A stretch of DNA of 64,000 nt, from contig NZ_JALLIN010000001.1 in NCBI RefSeq assembly GCF_023630175.1, positions 62,001 through 126,000 on the forward strand. The letters are read 5' to 3'. Below, piece by piece: positions 17,249-25,017 of this stretch (the stretch's first letter is position 1; each line of letters starts with the position of its first letter). This stretch comes from Streptomyces cellostaticus (GTDB taxonomy: Bacteria > Actinomycetota > Actinomycetes > Streptomycetales > Streptomycetaceae). The notes beneath the pieces were generated by a model, which was given only the letters and a program-made list of their open reading frames with translations, was not told the origin of the DNA and ran no database searches. The position numbers and the translations under genes were made by a program.

Positions 17249-17491
17249 GTGACCATTGAGGAGTTCGGTGTCATCGTCGCGGGCGCGCGCTGCGCTGGTT
17301 CCTCCACGGTCATGCGCTTCGCCCAGGCCGGGTACCGCGTCCTGCTGCCGGACCGGGCCGGCTTCCCCGCTGACACCAGGCGCAGGTCAGCGGCCCGCTC
17401 TCGGCGGCCCCGGGGCCTGTCCACCCGCTGCGTCCAGCCGCCGGGCGCGCACCGGTCGCGCCACCGGGGCCCGGTCGACGCCACCGGTTGA
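17249..17491 (+). pseudogene. FAD-dependent monooxygenase remnant, inverted N-terminal part
   Basis: The plus-strand reading from GTG 17249 gives FGVIVAGARCAGSSTVMRFAQ, then AGYRVLLPDRAGFPADT, followed by LSTRCVQPPGAHRSRHRG. This is the Rossmann N-terminus of a flavin monooxygenase (G-A-R-C-A-G-S), about 80 residues, ending at a stop. The rest of such a gene lies on the opposite strand at 16295-17191. A local inversion therefore split the gene. Confidence 0.6.
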
Positions 17492-17609
17492 CCGCCGCTC
17501 GCCCGCGTCGTCCACGTGTTCGGCGACGTGCGCACCGAGGGCTGCCGCCACGCGATCGAGGACGCATCGGCGGCCTGCGCCCCCCTGCGGCTCCTGCTCG
17601 TCCGGGCGG

Positions 17610-18281
17610 CTACGGGCGGATGATGGGCATGATCAGCTCGTCCACCACGGCCACCAGGTAGTCGTCGGGAACCGGGGCCGAGTCGCCGAGGAAGCGCTGC
17701 ACCAGCATGGCGGGCCCGAGTTCAGCGACCAGCGGGCTGAGCGGGCCGGGACGGATCTCGCCGCGCCGCCCCCCGCGCTCCAGGATCAGCTGGAAGACGT
17801 TCTGCCGGGGCTGGAAGACGCGCTCCTGCACCAGGCGGACCAGCGGTTCATCCCGGTCGATCTCGGCCAGCAGGCTCTGCACCGCGCGGCCGACCGGGGA
17901 GTTGAGGACCTCCGCCTTCTGCCGCATGTGCTCGACCAGGTCGTCGCGGACGTTGCCCTTGTCGGGCGCGTCCTCGGGCGCGGGCAGGGCGTAGTCGAGC
18001 GTGTCGACCACGAGGTCGGCCTTGCTGGGCCAGCGCCGGTAGAGCGCCGCCTTGCCCGTCCGGGCGTCGGCCGCCACCCGATCCATGGTCAGCCTGGCAT
18101 AGCCGACGGCCTCGAGCTGGGTGATCACCGCCGAGTAGATGGCGCGCTCCAGGTCCTTGCCCCGCCGGCGGCTTGCCACCGCCTTCCTGGGCGGGCTCTG
18201 GTCGCCGACCGCGGTGTCGGCAGCCGATCCGGCTCCGGACACGGCATCCCCACTTCCCGGACGGCTCCCAGCCGACCGCAT
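17610..18281 (-). CDS. TetR-family repressor
   Basis: The 223-residue regulator has an N-terminal helix-turn-helix (YARLTMDRVAADARTGKAALYRRWPSKADLV) and a ligand-binding C-terminal domain resembling TetR_C_33-type drug-efflux repressors. The first 40 residues are poorly ordered. The ATG at 18281 has no ribosome site and lies only 3 bases from the first operator-like repeat, so it is either leaderless or starts at a later codon such as GTG 18242. It is divergent from the MFS exporter at 18381. Two identical-looking operators in between suggest it represses both genes and is released by an exporter substrate. Confidence 0.9.
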   Translation of the reverse strand: MRSAGSRPGSGDAVSGAGSAADTAVGDQSPPRKAVASRRRGKDLERAIYSAVITQLEAVGYARLTMDRVAADARTGKAALYRRWPSKADLVVDTLDYALPAPEDAPDKGNVRDDLVEHMRQKAEVLNSPVGRAVQSLLAEIDRDEPLVRLVQERVFQPRQNVFQLILERGGRRGEIRPGPLSPLVAELGPAMLVQRFLGDSAPVPDDYLVAVVDELIMPIIRP

Positions 18282-18284
18282 GGT

Positions 18285-18298
18285 GAACGATTGCGTTC
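18285..18298. promoter_or_regulatory. TetR operator-like dyad, copy 1
   Basis: GAACGATTGCGTTC is a dyad (GAACG-N4-CGTTC) inside a 20-base stretch that recurs 45 bases downstream. It overlaps the probable -35 hexamer (TTGCGT, 18291-18296) of the exporter promoter and is almost at the repressor start, a position suited to repression of both genes. Confidence 0.65.
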
Positions 18299-18319
18299 CT
18301 TACTTGCCACTGCTAGAGT
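18291..18319 (+). promoter_or_regulatory. Promoter of the MFS exporter gene
   Basis: TTGCGT (18291-18296) and TAGAGT (18314-18319) are separated by 17 bases, a good match to a vegetative sigma-70-type promoter. Transcription would begin near 18326, immediately before the second operator-like repeat and 55 bases from the exporter start. Confidence 0.6.
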
Positions 18320-18329
18320 GCCAAACAGT

Positions 18330-18343
18330 GAACGATTCCGTTC
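18330..18343. promoter_or_regulatory. TetR operator-like dyad, copy 2
   Basis: GAACGATTCCGTTC repeats the first dyad with one central change. The surrounding GTGAACGATT and CGTTCCTTA bases also match between copies. It covers the region just after the predicted transcription start of the exporter. Confidence 0.65.
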
Positions 18344-18380
18344 CTTAACGTCCCGACATCCTTCCTGATAAGGGTACCAA

Positions 18381-19910
18381 ATGGCTGTTAGCACCCCCGC
18401 AATCGCAGCCCCGGCGAACCCGCCCCGGCTAGCGCATCGCACTGGCCTCATGCTGGTGGTCATCGCGATCGCCCAGCTGATGGTAATCCTCGACGCCACC
18501 ATCGTGAACGTGGCGCTCCCCAGCGTGCAGACGTCCCTGGGGTTCTCCACGCAGAACCTGTCGTGGGTGGTCAACGCCTACGCCCTCGCGTTCGGCGGGC
18601 TGCTGCTGCTCGGCGGCCGGGTCGGTGACCTCCTCGGCCGCCGCCCGGCCTTCATGGGCGGGGTCTTGCTGTTCACGCTGGGGTCCCTGCTCGGCGGCCT
18701 CGCCCAGAACTCGGGATGGCTGCTGGGCATGCGGGTCATTCAGGGTGCCGGGGCCGCCATCGTCGCCCCGACGGTGCTGTCCCTGATCGCCACCGGCTTC
18801 CCGACCGAGAGGGAGCGCAACCGGGCGTTCGCGGTGTTCGCCGGCGTGTCGGGGGCGGGCGGCGCGATCGGCCTGGTGGCAGGCGGGTTGCTCACCGAGT
18901 GGGCCTCCTGGCGCTGGGTCCTGCTGGTCAACGTGCCCATCGGCATCGCCCTGACCCTGGTCGCGCCCCTGTTCATCGGCAAGTCGGCGCGGAGCGAGGG
19001 CCGGTTCGACTTCGGCGGCGCGATCACTTCCACCGGGGGTGTGGCCCTGCTCGTGTACGGCTTCATCCACGCCTCCCAGAGCGGCTGGCGGGATGCCACC
19101 ACGGTCGGCTCGTTCGTCGGGGCCGTGGTCCTGCTGGCGGCCTTCCTCTTCATCGAGAGCCGCACCCCGCAGCCGATCATCCCGTTGCGCCTGTTCGCCA
19201 GCCGCAACCGCTCGGGCATCTACGCGCTCGGGGTGGCGATGATGGGTTCCCTGATCGGGATGTTCTTCTTCCTCACCCTCTACTTCCAGAACGTGCTGGC
19301 CTACAGCCCGCTCAAGACCGGCCTGGCCTTCCTGCCGCTCAGCGTGTCGATCATCGTCGTCTCCGGCGTGATGATGCAGCTCATCCCCAAGATCGGGCAG
19401 CGCCTGCCGCTGGTGGCGGGGACGCTCTTGATCACGGGCGCGCTCATCTGGCTGTCGTCCATCTCCGCCGACAGCGCCTACCTCGGCGACCTGCTCGGTC
19501 CCATGCTGCTGTACGGGATCGGGGCGGGCATGGTGTTCATGCCGATGACCATGGTCGGCGTGTCCGGGGTGGAGATGCAGGACACGGGGGCCGCCTCGGG
19601 CCTGCTCAACGCGACGCAGCAGATGGGCGGCTCGCTGAGCCTGGCGGTGATCATCACCGTGTACGGCGCGGCGACGAGCGGGGCGACGGGCGACACGGCG
19701 CACGTCCTGGCCAAGGGCGCCTCGGCGGGCTTCCTGGTCGCGGTAGCGATCACGGTCGTCGCGCTCGCCCTGGTGGTCCTCCTCATCCGGCCCGCCGCGG
19801 ACGCGCCGATGCCGGGGATGATGCCCGGTATGGACGCCGGCGCGGCTGCGGAGCCCGAGCTCCCGGCGGACGGCTCGCCGTCGGCCCCGCTGACCGAGAA
19901 CCTGGAGTAG
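18381..19910 (+). CDS. MFS drug exporter, DHA2 (14-helix) type
   Basis: The 509-residue membrane protein has about 14 hydrophobic helices. Typical sequences are LDATIVNVALPSVQTSLGF in helix 1, GRVGDLLGRR in the helix 2-3 loop (motif A) and the antiporter motif region around GAGGAIGLVAGGLLTEW. Length and motifs fit proton-coupled multidrug exporters of the EmrB/QacA group. The ATG at 18381 has AAGG eight bases upstream. The C-terminal tail is Met/Pro-rich (MPGMMPGMDAG), possibly metal-binding or simply disordered. A TetR gene lies divergently, and a strong palindromic terminator follows 17 bases after the stop. Confidence 0.93.
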   Translation: MAVSTPAIAAPANPPRLAHRTGLMLVVIAIAQLMVILDATIVNVALPSVQTSLGFSTQNLSWVVNAYALAFGGLLLLGGRVGDLLGRRPAFMGGVLLFTLGSLLGGLAQNSGWLLGMRVIQGAGAAIVAPTVLSLIATGFPTERERNRAFAVFAGVSGAGGAIGLVAGGLLTEWASWRWVLLVNVPIGIALTLVAPLFIGKSARSEGRFDFGGAITSTGGVALLVYGFIHASQSGWRDATTVGSFVGAVVLLAAFLFIESRTPQPIIPLRLFASRNRSGIYALGVAMMGSLIGMFFFLTLYFQNVLAYSPLKTGLAFLPLSVSIIVVSGVMMQLIPKIGQRLPLVAGTLLITGALIWLSSISADSAYLGDLLGPMLLYGIGAGMVFMPMTMVGVSGVEMQDTGAASGLLNATQQMGGSLSLAVIITVYGAATSGATGDTAHVLAKGASAGFLVAVAITVVALALVVLLIRPAADAPMPGMMPGMDAGAAAEPELPADGSPSAPLTENLE

Positions 19911-19927
19911 CCGCCGCCGAGAGCGGT

Positions 19928-19963
19928 GCTGAGGGGGCGGGTCCGCGGACCCGCCCCCTCAGC
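19928..19963 (+). terminator. Terminator of the MFS exporter gene (perfect 36-base palindrome)
   Basis: The 18-base arms GCTGAGGGGGCGGGTCCG and its exact complement meet at 19945/19946. The structure begins 17 bases after the exporter stop codon. It has no T-tract, as usual in this GC range. Confidence 0.8.
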
Positions 19964-19969
19964 TTGCGA

Positions 19970-20379
19970 AGGCGAGCGTTCTGCCGCCCGGCTCGCGACC
20001 GGGGCGCTCCCCCGGCCCGACGCGGAGACGGGAGCCGGCCGGCTCCCGTCTCCGCGTCGACCGACGGACCGACGTCCGGCTCTCCGCCCCGAAGCGCGGG
20101 TCGAAGACCGCCGGGCCCGGCATCGCCGAGCCGAAGAAGGCGATGAAGGCCCGCGGCACGAAGTCCCCGGACCGGGCCGACGCCGCTCTACTGACCGACT
20201 ACGAGCCGCAGCCGCTGAACCGGTCGCACCGGCGCGGCCTGCTGGGGCACTCCAGCCGTACTTCTGCATTTCTCCTGGTCAAGGGCCTGGCGGCGGGGAG
20301 TGCAGCGGGGGCTGGGCATGCGTGGGACGGTCTTGGAGAGGCTGTGGACCGGGGTCCGCGTCAGTCAGGTCGCCGCAGG
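19970..20379. other. Intergenic stretch between exporter and permease
   Basis: About 400 bases without a supported gene. Open frames here are short, lack ribosome sites and show no known domain. It holds one more perfect palindrome (20018-20059). The right end is the 3' flank of the permease gene, which is transcribed toward it. Confidence 0.5.
20018..20059. terminator. Perfect 42-base palindrome
   Basis: Arms of 21 bases (beginning CGACGCGGAGACGGGAG) are exactly complementary around 20038/20039. Transcribed from either side it forms a very stable hairpin. It could back up the exporter terminator or terminate the convergent permease transcript. Confidence 0.65.
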
Positions 20380-21825
20380 TCAGACCGTCTGCGGGGCCCT
20401 CTCGGGCGCGGCGTCCGGCACGGCCTCGGCGGACCGGGCCAGCGTGGAGTGCCGGCGCCCGTAGGCGACGTAGACGAGCGCTCCGACCGCGAGGAACACC
20501 GCGAACTGGATCCAGGTCCGCCAGCCGGTCTCGTACATCAGGTACAGGCAGAAGCCGACGCCGAGCAGCGGGCCGGCCGGGTAGAGCGGCACCCGGAAGC
20601 CGCGGCTCAGCCCCGGCTCGCGGCGGCGCAGGGCGATCACCGCGATGTTGACGACGGCCATGATCGCGAGGGTGCCGATGGTGCACAGGTTGAGCACGGC
20701 GTCCAGGGAGGCGAAGGCCGCCGGGACCGCGAAGACGACCGCGACGATCAGGGTGCCGGCCACCGGGGTGGAGGTGCGCGGCGAGACCTTCTCGAAGACG
20801 CGCGGAATCAGGCCGTCCCGGGACATCGACATCAGGATGCGGGTCTGGCCGTACATCACGGCGAGCACCACGGAGGCGATGGCGACGACCGCGCCGAAGG
20901 CGATGACACCGCCGCCGAGGGCGGAGCCGGTGACCTCGTTGACGACGTACGACAGCGCGGCGGGCCGGCCGGCCACCCGCTTGCCGCCGATGGCGCCGAT
21001 CGCGGCGAGCGCGACCGCGCAGTAGAGCAGGGTGACCAGGCCCATGCAGACGAGGATGGCGACGGGGATGTCCCGGCGCGGGTTCTTCGCCTCCTCACCG
21101 GCCGTGGTGATCGCGTCGAAGCCGATGTAGGAGAAGAAGGCCGCGGTGGTGCCCGCGCCGATGCCGCCGAGGCCGGCCGGGGAGAACGGGGTCAGGTTGC
21201 CGTGCTGGAAGGCGCTGTAGCCGACGGCGCAGAAGGCCAGCAGGACGACGAGCTTCACGGCCGCCATCACGGCGGTGGCGCGGGCGCTCTCCCGCACGCC
21301 GCGCACCAGCAGCACGGACGCCATGGCGATGACGATCACGGCGGGCAGGTTCACGATCCCGCCGTCGCCCGGCCCCGCGGACAGCGCGGCCGGGAGCTGC
21401 AGGCCGGTGAGGCTGTGCAGGAGCTCGTTGACGTACTCGCTCCAGCCGACGGCGACCGCCGAGATCGAGACGCCGTATTCCAGCAGCAGGCACCAGCCGA
21501 CCAGGAAGGCGGTGGACTCGCCGAGGCCCGCGTAGGCGAACGAGTACGAGGAACCGGAGACCGGGATCGCGCCGCCCAGCTCGGCGAAGGAGAGCGCGGT
21601 GAAGACGCAGGTGATCGCGGCGAGGACGAAGGAGATCACGACGGCGGGGCCGGCCTGGGCGACGGAGTCGGAGAGACCGACGAAGATGCCGGTGCCGACG
21701 ATGGCGCCGACGCCGAAGCAGATGAGCTGGAACAGGCCCATCGTGCGCTTGAGGCCGTGGCCCTCGCGGTCGGCGCCGGACTCGGCGACCAGCAGTTGGG
21801 GGGACTTGATGCGGAGAGCGGGCAT
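20380..21825 (-). CDS. APC-family amino-acid permease (cationic amino-acid type)
   Basis: The 481-residue membrane protein has about 12 helices. GAIVGTGIFVGLSDSVAQAGPAVVISF is the signature of helix 1, and FFSYIGFDAITTAGEEAKNPRRDIP is the conserved segment of cationic amino-acid transporters. The ATG at 21825 precedes KSPQLLVAESG, a typical short cytoplasmic N-terminus. It follows the ornithine carbamoyltransferase and arginine deiminase genes on the same strand (134-base gap), so arginine uptake or arginine/ornithine exchange is the likely role. It belongs to the CAT branch rather than the ArcD antiporter family. Confidence 0.9.
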   Translation of the reverse strand: MPALRIKSPQLLVAESGADREGHGLKRTMGLFQLICFGVGAIVGTGIFVGLSDSVAQAGPAVVISFVLAAITCVFTALSFAELGGAIPVSGSSYSFAYAGLGESTAFLVGWCLLLEYGVSISAVAVGWSEYVNELLHSLTGLQLPAALSAGPGDGGIVNLPAVIVIAMASVLLVRGVRESARATAVMAAVKLVVLLAFCAVGYSAFQHGNLTPFSPAGLGGIGAGTTAAFFSYIGFDAITTAGEEAKNPRRDIPVAILVCMGLVTLLYCAVALAAIGAIGGKRVAGRPAALSYVVNEVTGSALGGGVIAFGAVVAIASVVLAVMYGQTRILMSMSRDGLIPRVFEKVSPRTSTPVAGTLIVAVVFAVPAAFASLDAVLNLCTIGTLAIMAVVNIAVIALRRREPGLSRGFRVPLYPAGPLLGVGFCLYLMYETGWRTWIQFAVFLAVGALVYVAYGRRHSTLARSAEAVPDAAPERAPQTV

Positions 21826-21857
21826 GCGGGGTGGTGCTCGTTTCTGGCGGTGCGGGG

Positions 21858-21874
21858 GCGCCCCGGTGGGGCGC
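21858..21874 (-). terminator. Short intercistronic hairpin
   Basis: GCGCCCC and GGGGCGC pair around a GGT loop, between the carbamoyltransferase stop and the permease start. It could lower read-through into the permease gene or be incidental. Confidence 0.3.
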
Positions 21875-21959
21875 GGCGGCGGCCGGGAGGGGGTGGTCCG
21901 GGCCGCCGTTCAGGATAAGGCCTGGTGAAGCGGGTGGGACGCGCGTCCGCCCGCGGCGG

Positions 21960-22967
21960 TCAGGCGAGGGTCGCGACCAGGATGGCCTTGATGCTGTGCA
22001 GCCGGTTCTCCGCCTCGTCGAAGACGACCGAGTGGGCGGACTCGAACACCTCGTCGGTGACCTCCAGTGAGGTCAGACCGTGGGTCTCGAAGATCTCCTG
22101 GCCGACCTTGGTGCCCAGGTCGTGGAAGGCGGGCAGGCAGTGCAGGAACTTCACGTGCGGGTCGCCGGTGGCGCGCAGGACGTCCATGGTCACGGCGTAG
22201 GGGCCAAGGGCGGCGATCCGCTCGCCCCAGACCTCCTTGGGCTCGCCCATGGAGACCCACACGTCGGTGGCGACGAAGCCGGCGCCCGCGACGCCCTCGG
22301 CGATCTCCTCGGTGAGGGTGATCCGGGCACCGCTGGACCCGGCCAGCTCGCGGGCGCGGTCGACGACCTCCTGGGCGGGCCAGTAGGACTTCGGGGCGAC
22401 GATCCGTACGTCCATGCCGAGCAGGGCGCCGGTGACCAGGTAGGAGTTGCCCATGTTGAAGCGGGCGTCGCCGAGGTAGGCGAAGGCGGTCTCCGACAGC
22501 GGCCGGGGGCTGTGCTCGGCCATGGTGAGCACGTCCGCCAGCATCTGGGTGGGGTGCCAGTCGTCGGTGAGCCCGTTGTAGACGGGCACGCCGGCGTGCA
22601 CGGCCAGTTCCTCGACCTTGTCCTGGCTGTCGCCCCGGTACTCGATCGCGTCGAACATCCGGCCGAGCACCCGGGCGGTGTCCTTGACGGACTCCTTGTG
22701 GCCGATCTGCGAGCCGGTCGGGTCGAGGTACGTCGTGGTGGCACCCTGGTCGGCGGCGGCGACCTCGAACGCGCAGCGGGTGCGCGTCGAGGTCTTCTCG
22801 AAGATCAGCGCGATGTTGCGGCCGCGCAGGTACGGGGTCTCGGTCCCGGCCTTCTTCGCCGCCTTCAGTTCCGCGGCCAGCTCGACCAGGCCGCGGAACT
22901 CGGCCTGAGTGAAGTCCAGCTCCTTGAGGAAGTGGCGGCCGGCGAGGGCGGTCGGGACAGTCGCCAT
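21960..22967 (-). CDS. arcB: Ornithine carbamoyltransferase
   Basis: The 335-residue cytosolic enzyme interconverts ornithine plus carbamoyl phosphate and citrulline. The carbamoyl-phosphate loop [16 protein letters not shown] and the ornithine-binding HCLPAFHD motif are both intact, as is [13 protein letters not shown]. The length suits both the anabolic (argF) and catabolic (arcB) forms. Its place directly after the arginine deiminase gene and before a cationic amino-acid permease favours the catabolic role, phosphorolysis of citrulline. The ATG at 22967 has a GGAG site 9 bases upstream. No carbamate kinase gene is in the window, so the fate of carbamoyl phosphate is not shown. Confidence 0.93.
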   Translation of the reverse strand: MATVPTALAGRHFLKELDFTQAEFRGLVELAAELKAAKKAGTETPYLRGRNIALIFEKTSTRTRCAFEVAAADQGATTTYLDPTGSQIGHKESVKDTARVLGRMFDAIEYRGDSQDKVEELAVHAGVPVYNGLTDDWHPTQMLADVLTMAEHSPRPLSETAFAYLGDARFNMGNSYLVTGALLGMDVRIVAPKSYWPAQEVVDRARELAGSSGARITLTEEIAEGVAGAGFVATDVWVSMGEPKEVWGERIAALGPYAVTMDVLRATGDPHVKFLHCLPAFHDLGTKVGQEIFETHGLTSLEVTDEVFESAHSVVFDEAENRLHSIKAILVATLA

Positions 22968-23008
22968 GGGGGCGCTCCAGGGGTACGGGTACTCGGGACT
23001 GCTGGAAG

Positions 23009-23035
23009 TCTATACGACAGTCCACATTTCTATAC
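23009..23035. promoter_or_regulatory. Direct repeats TCTATAC before the carbamoyltransferase gene
   Basis: TCTATAC occurs at 23009-23015 and again at 23029-23035, exactly 20 bases apart (two helical turns). On the coding strand they read GTATAGA and could act as -10-like elements or as a regulator site. They straddle the end of the arginine deiminase gene and lie 42-68 bases upstream of the carbamoyltransferase start. Confidence 0.4.
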
Positions 23036-24253
23036 AGGCGCCCTCTCCACCGGGCAGCTCATGCACCGCGGCCCGCCCCGGCCGCGCCCCAGCTCGCTGC
23101 CCGGGATCTCGATCACCTCGATGCCCTGCTTGCGCAGGTGGGTGTTGGTGGTGGAGTTGCGTTCGTAGGCGATGACGACGCCCGGTTCGACGGCCAGCAC
23201 GTTGCAGCCGTCGTCCCACTGCTCGCGCTCGGCGGCGTGCACGTCCTGGGTGGCGGTGAGCACCCGGATCTCGCCGAGCCCCAGCGCGGCGGCGATGGCG
23301 CGGTGCATGTGCTCGGGCGGGTGGTCGGTGACCTTGAGCTCCCGCTCCCCGTCGCCCGGCTGGATGGTGTAGGAGCGCAGCATGCCGAGCCCGGCGTACT
23401 GGGTGAAGGTGTCGCCGTCGACCATGGTCATCACGGTGTCCAGGTGCATGAAGGCGCGCCGCTTGGGCATGTCGAGCGCGACGATGGTGTGCGCGGAGCC
23501 CGCGGCGAACAGCTTGTGCGCCAGCATCTCCACCGCCTGCGGGGTGGTGCGCTCGCTCATGCCGATCAGGACGGCACCGTTGCCGATCACCAGGACGTCG
23601 CCCCCCTCGATGGTCGAGGGGTAGTCGGCCTGCCCCCGGGACCACACGCGGAACGTTTCGTCACGGAACAGCGGGTGGTGCCGGTAGATCGCCTCGAAGT
23701 GCACGGTCTCGCGCTGCCGGGCCGGCCGGCGCATGGCGTTGATGGAGACGCCGTCGTAGATCCAGGCCGAGGTGTCCCGGGTGAAGAGGTGGTTGGGCAG
23801 CGGGCGGAGCAGGAAGTCGTCCAGGTCCATGACGTGGAAGCGGACGGAGGTGGGCTCCGCGTGCCCCTCCAGGAACTCCCGCTTGGTCATGCCGCCGACC
23901 AGCGCCTCGGCCAGCTCGCCGGAGGCCATCCGGTCGAACGCGGCACGCAGGTGGCCGGTGGCGAGGGGACCGTACTCCTTCTCGTCGAAGACGCGGTCCA
24001 GGACGAGGGCGCGGGCCTCCGGGACCTGAAGGGTCTCGGTGAGCAGATCGCCGAAGAGGTGGACGGCGACCCCCCGGTCGCGCAGGACGTCCGCGAATCC
24101 GTCGTGCTCGGCGCGCGCCCGGCGCACCCACAGCACGTCGTCGAAGAGCAGGGCGTCCTTGTTGCTGGGGGTGAGCCTCTTGAGCTCGAGGTCGGGCCGG
24201 TGCAGGATCACCCGGTGAAGCCGCCCGGCCTCGGAGTGGACATGGTATGCCAT
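23030..24253 (-). CDS. arcA: Arginine deiminase
   Basis: The 407-residue enzyme hydrolyses arginine to citrulline and ammonia in the cytosol. Conserved blocks are present in order: [23 protein letters not shown] (substrate-binding Glu and Asp), [13 protein letters not shown] (catalytic His) and the C-terminal [12 protein letters not shown] with the nucleophile Cys. The start at ATG 24253 gives the family N-terminus ([18 protein letters not shown]) and has AGGA at proper spacing. An upstream start would add 11 unusual residues. It is the first gene of a minus-strand set with ornithine carbamoyltransferase and an amino-acid permease, a partial deiminase pathway for arginine catabolism or pH and ammonia supply. 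Confidence 0.95.
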   Translation of the reverse strand: MAYHVHSEAGRLHRVILHRPDLELKRLTPSNKDALLFDDVLWVRRARAEHDGFADVLRDRGVAVHLFGDLLTETLQVPEARALVLDRVFDEKEYGPLATGHLRAAFDRMASGELAEALVGGMTKREFLEGHAEPTSVRFHVMDLDDFLLRPLPNHLFTRDTSAWIYDGVSINAMRRPARQRETVHFEAIYRHHPLFRDETFRVWSRGQADYPSTIEGGDVLVIGNGAVLIGMSERTTPQAVEMLAHKLFAAGSAHTIVALDMPKRRAFMHLDTVMTMVDGDTFTQYAGLGMLRSYTIQPGDGERELKVTDHPPEHMHRAIAAALGLGEIRVLTATQDVHAAEREQWDDGCNVLAVEPGVVIAYERNSTTNTHLRKQGIEVIEIPGSELGRGRGGPRCMSCPVERAPV

Positions 24254-24352
24254 GACTCCATCCTGGCCACCGGCGCCCGCCTTCACGCTCCGATCGGCCG
24301 TTTCCGCCTCCCCCTGTTTTCGTCGCCTGGACGAGAAGAGGGGCCGGGGCGC

Positions 24353-24896
24353 TCAGATCACGGTGCGGGGCACCGGCCGGCGGCCGACGCGCGGGGGCAG
24401 GGCCACCGCGTGGTCGCCGTCGACCCGCACCGGTCCCTCGGCGGCGAGCAGGTCGACGGCCGTCCGCCGGGCGGGATCCGGCGCGGCCGGTGGCGTGCGC
24501 TCCGCGCGGAGGTCGAAGGCGGCGAGGAGGTCGGGGTGGTCGAGGGTGAGCCGGACCGCCCGGCCTGGCGCCCTGCGGTCCATGACGGTGACGAAGCCGG
24601 GGCCGCGCCGGTGGCAGAAGGCTCCGGCGGCGGTGTCCGCCGGCCCGGTGACCGCGCCGGACTCGGACACCCGGGCCGGCTCGCTGAGCCGTGGAACGCG
24701 GTGCCCTCGTCGGCCGGGCGGGTCCGCCGCACCAGCCGGTTCAGCAGGCCCAGTCGTGGTGAGGGAAGGTCCAGCGGATGCCGGGGCACCGCGACCAGGT
24801 GGACGCGCGTGCTCAGCGGGTCGGCCGCTGCTCCAGGACGGCCGGCCGGCGTTCGGTGCTCCGGTCCGCACGGACCACGACCTTCCTGATCTCCAC
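24353..24896 (-). pseudogene. Frameshifted small gene, C-terminus DUF5825-like
   Basis: A GTG at 24896 with AGGAG eight bases upstream opens VEIRKVVVRADRS, but the frame stops after 27 residues. In a second frame TRVHLVAVPRHPLDL and PRLGLLNRLVRR follow, and in a third HRRGPGFVTVMDRR, RAVRLTLDHPDLLAAFD, LLAEGPVRVDGDHAVALPPRV and VPRTVI to a stop at 24353. The last part resembles the C-terminus of proteins I recall as DUF5825, which accompany radical-SAM RiPP enzymes. At least two frameshifts separate the good ribosome site from the conserved end. The family assignment is tentative. Confidence 0.45.
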
Positions 24897-25017
24897 GTCG
24901 CCTGCTCCTAAGCGTCCCTGCGCGGCGCGAACACCCCGGTGCCGCACGGCCATCCACCATATGGACAGTTGTGTGTGCGGCACAAGGGCCTTCCGTGACA
25001 GCCCGTGCCCCCTCGCT

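Noticed and set aside
19959..20159. Minus-strand open frame starting MPRAFIAFFGSAMPG
   Set aside because: Short, no ribosome site, passes through the 42-base palindrome and becomes Arg-rich. Not supported as a gene.
23009..23035. Possible ArgR (ARG box) site before arcB
   Set aside because: The TCTATAC repeats do not match the TGCAT/ATTCAT pattern of actinobacterial ARG boxes closely enough. Kept only as unassigned direct repeats.
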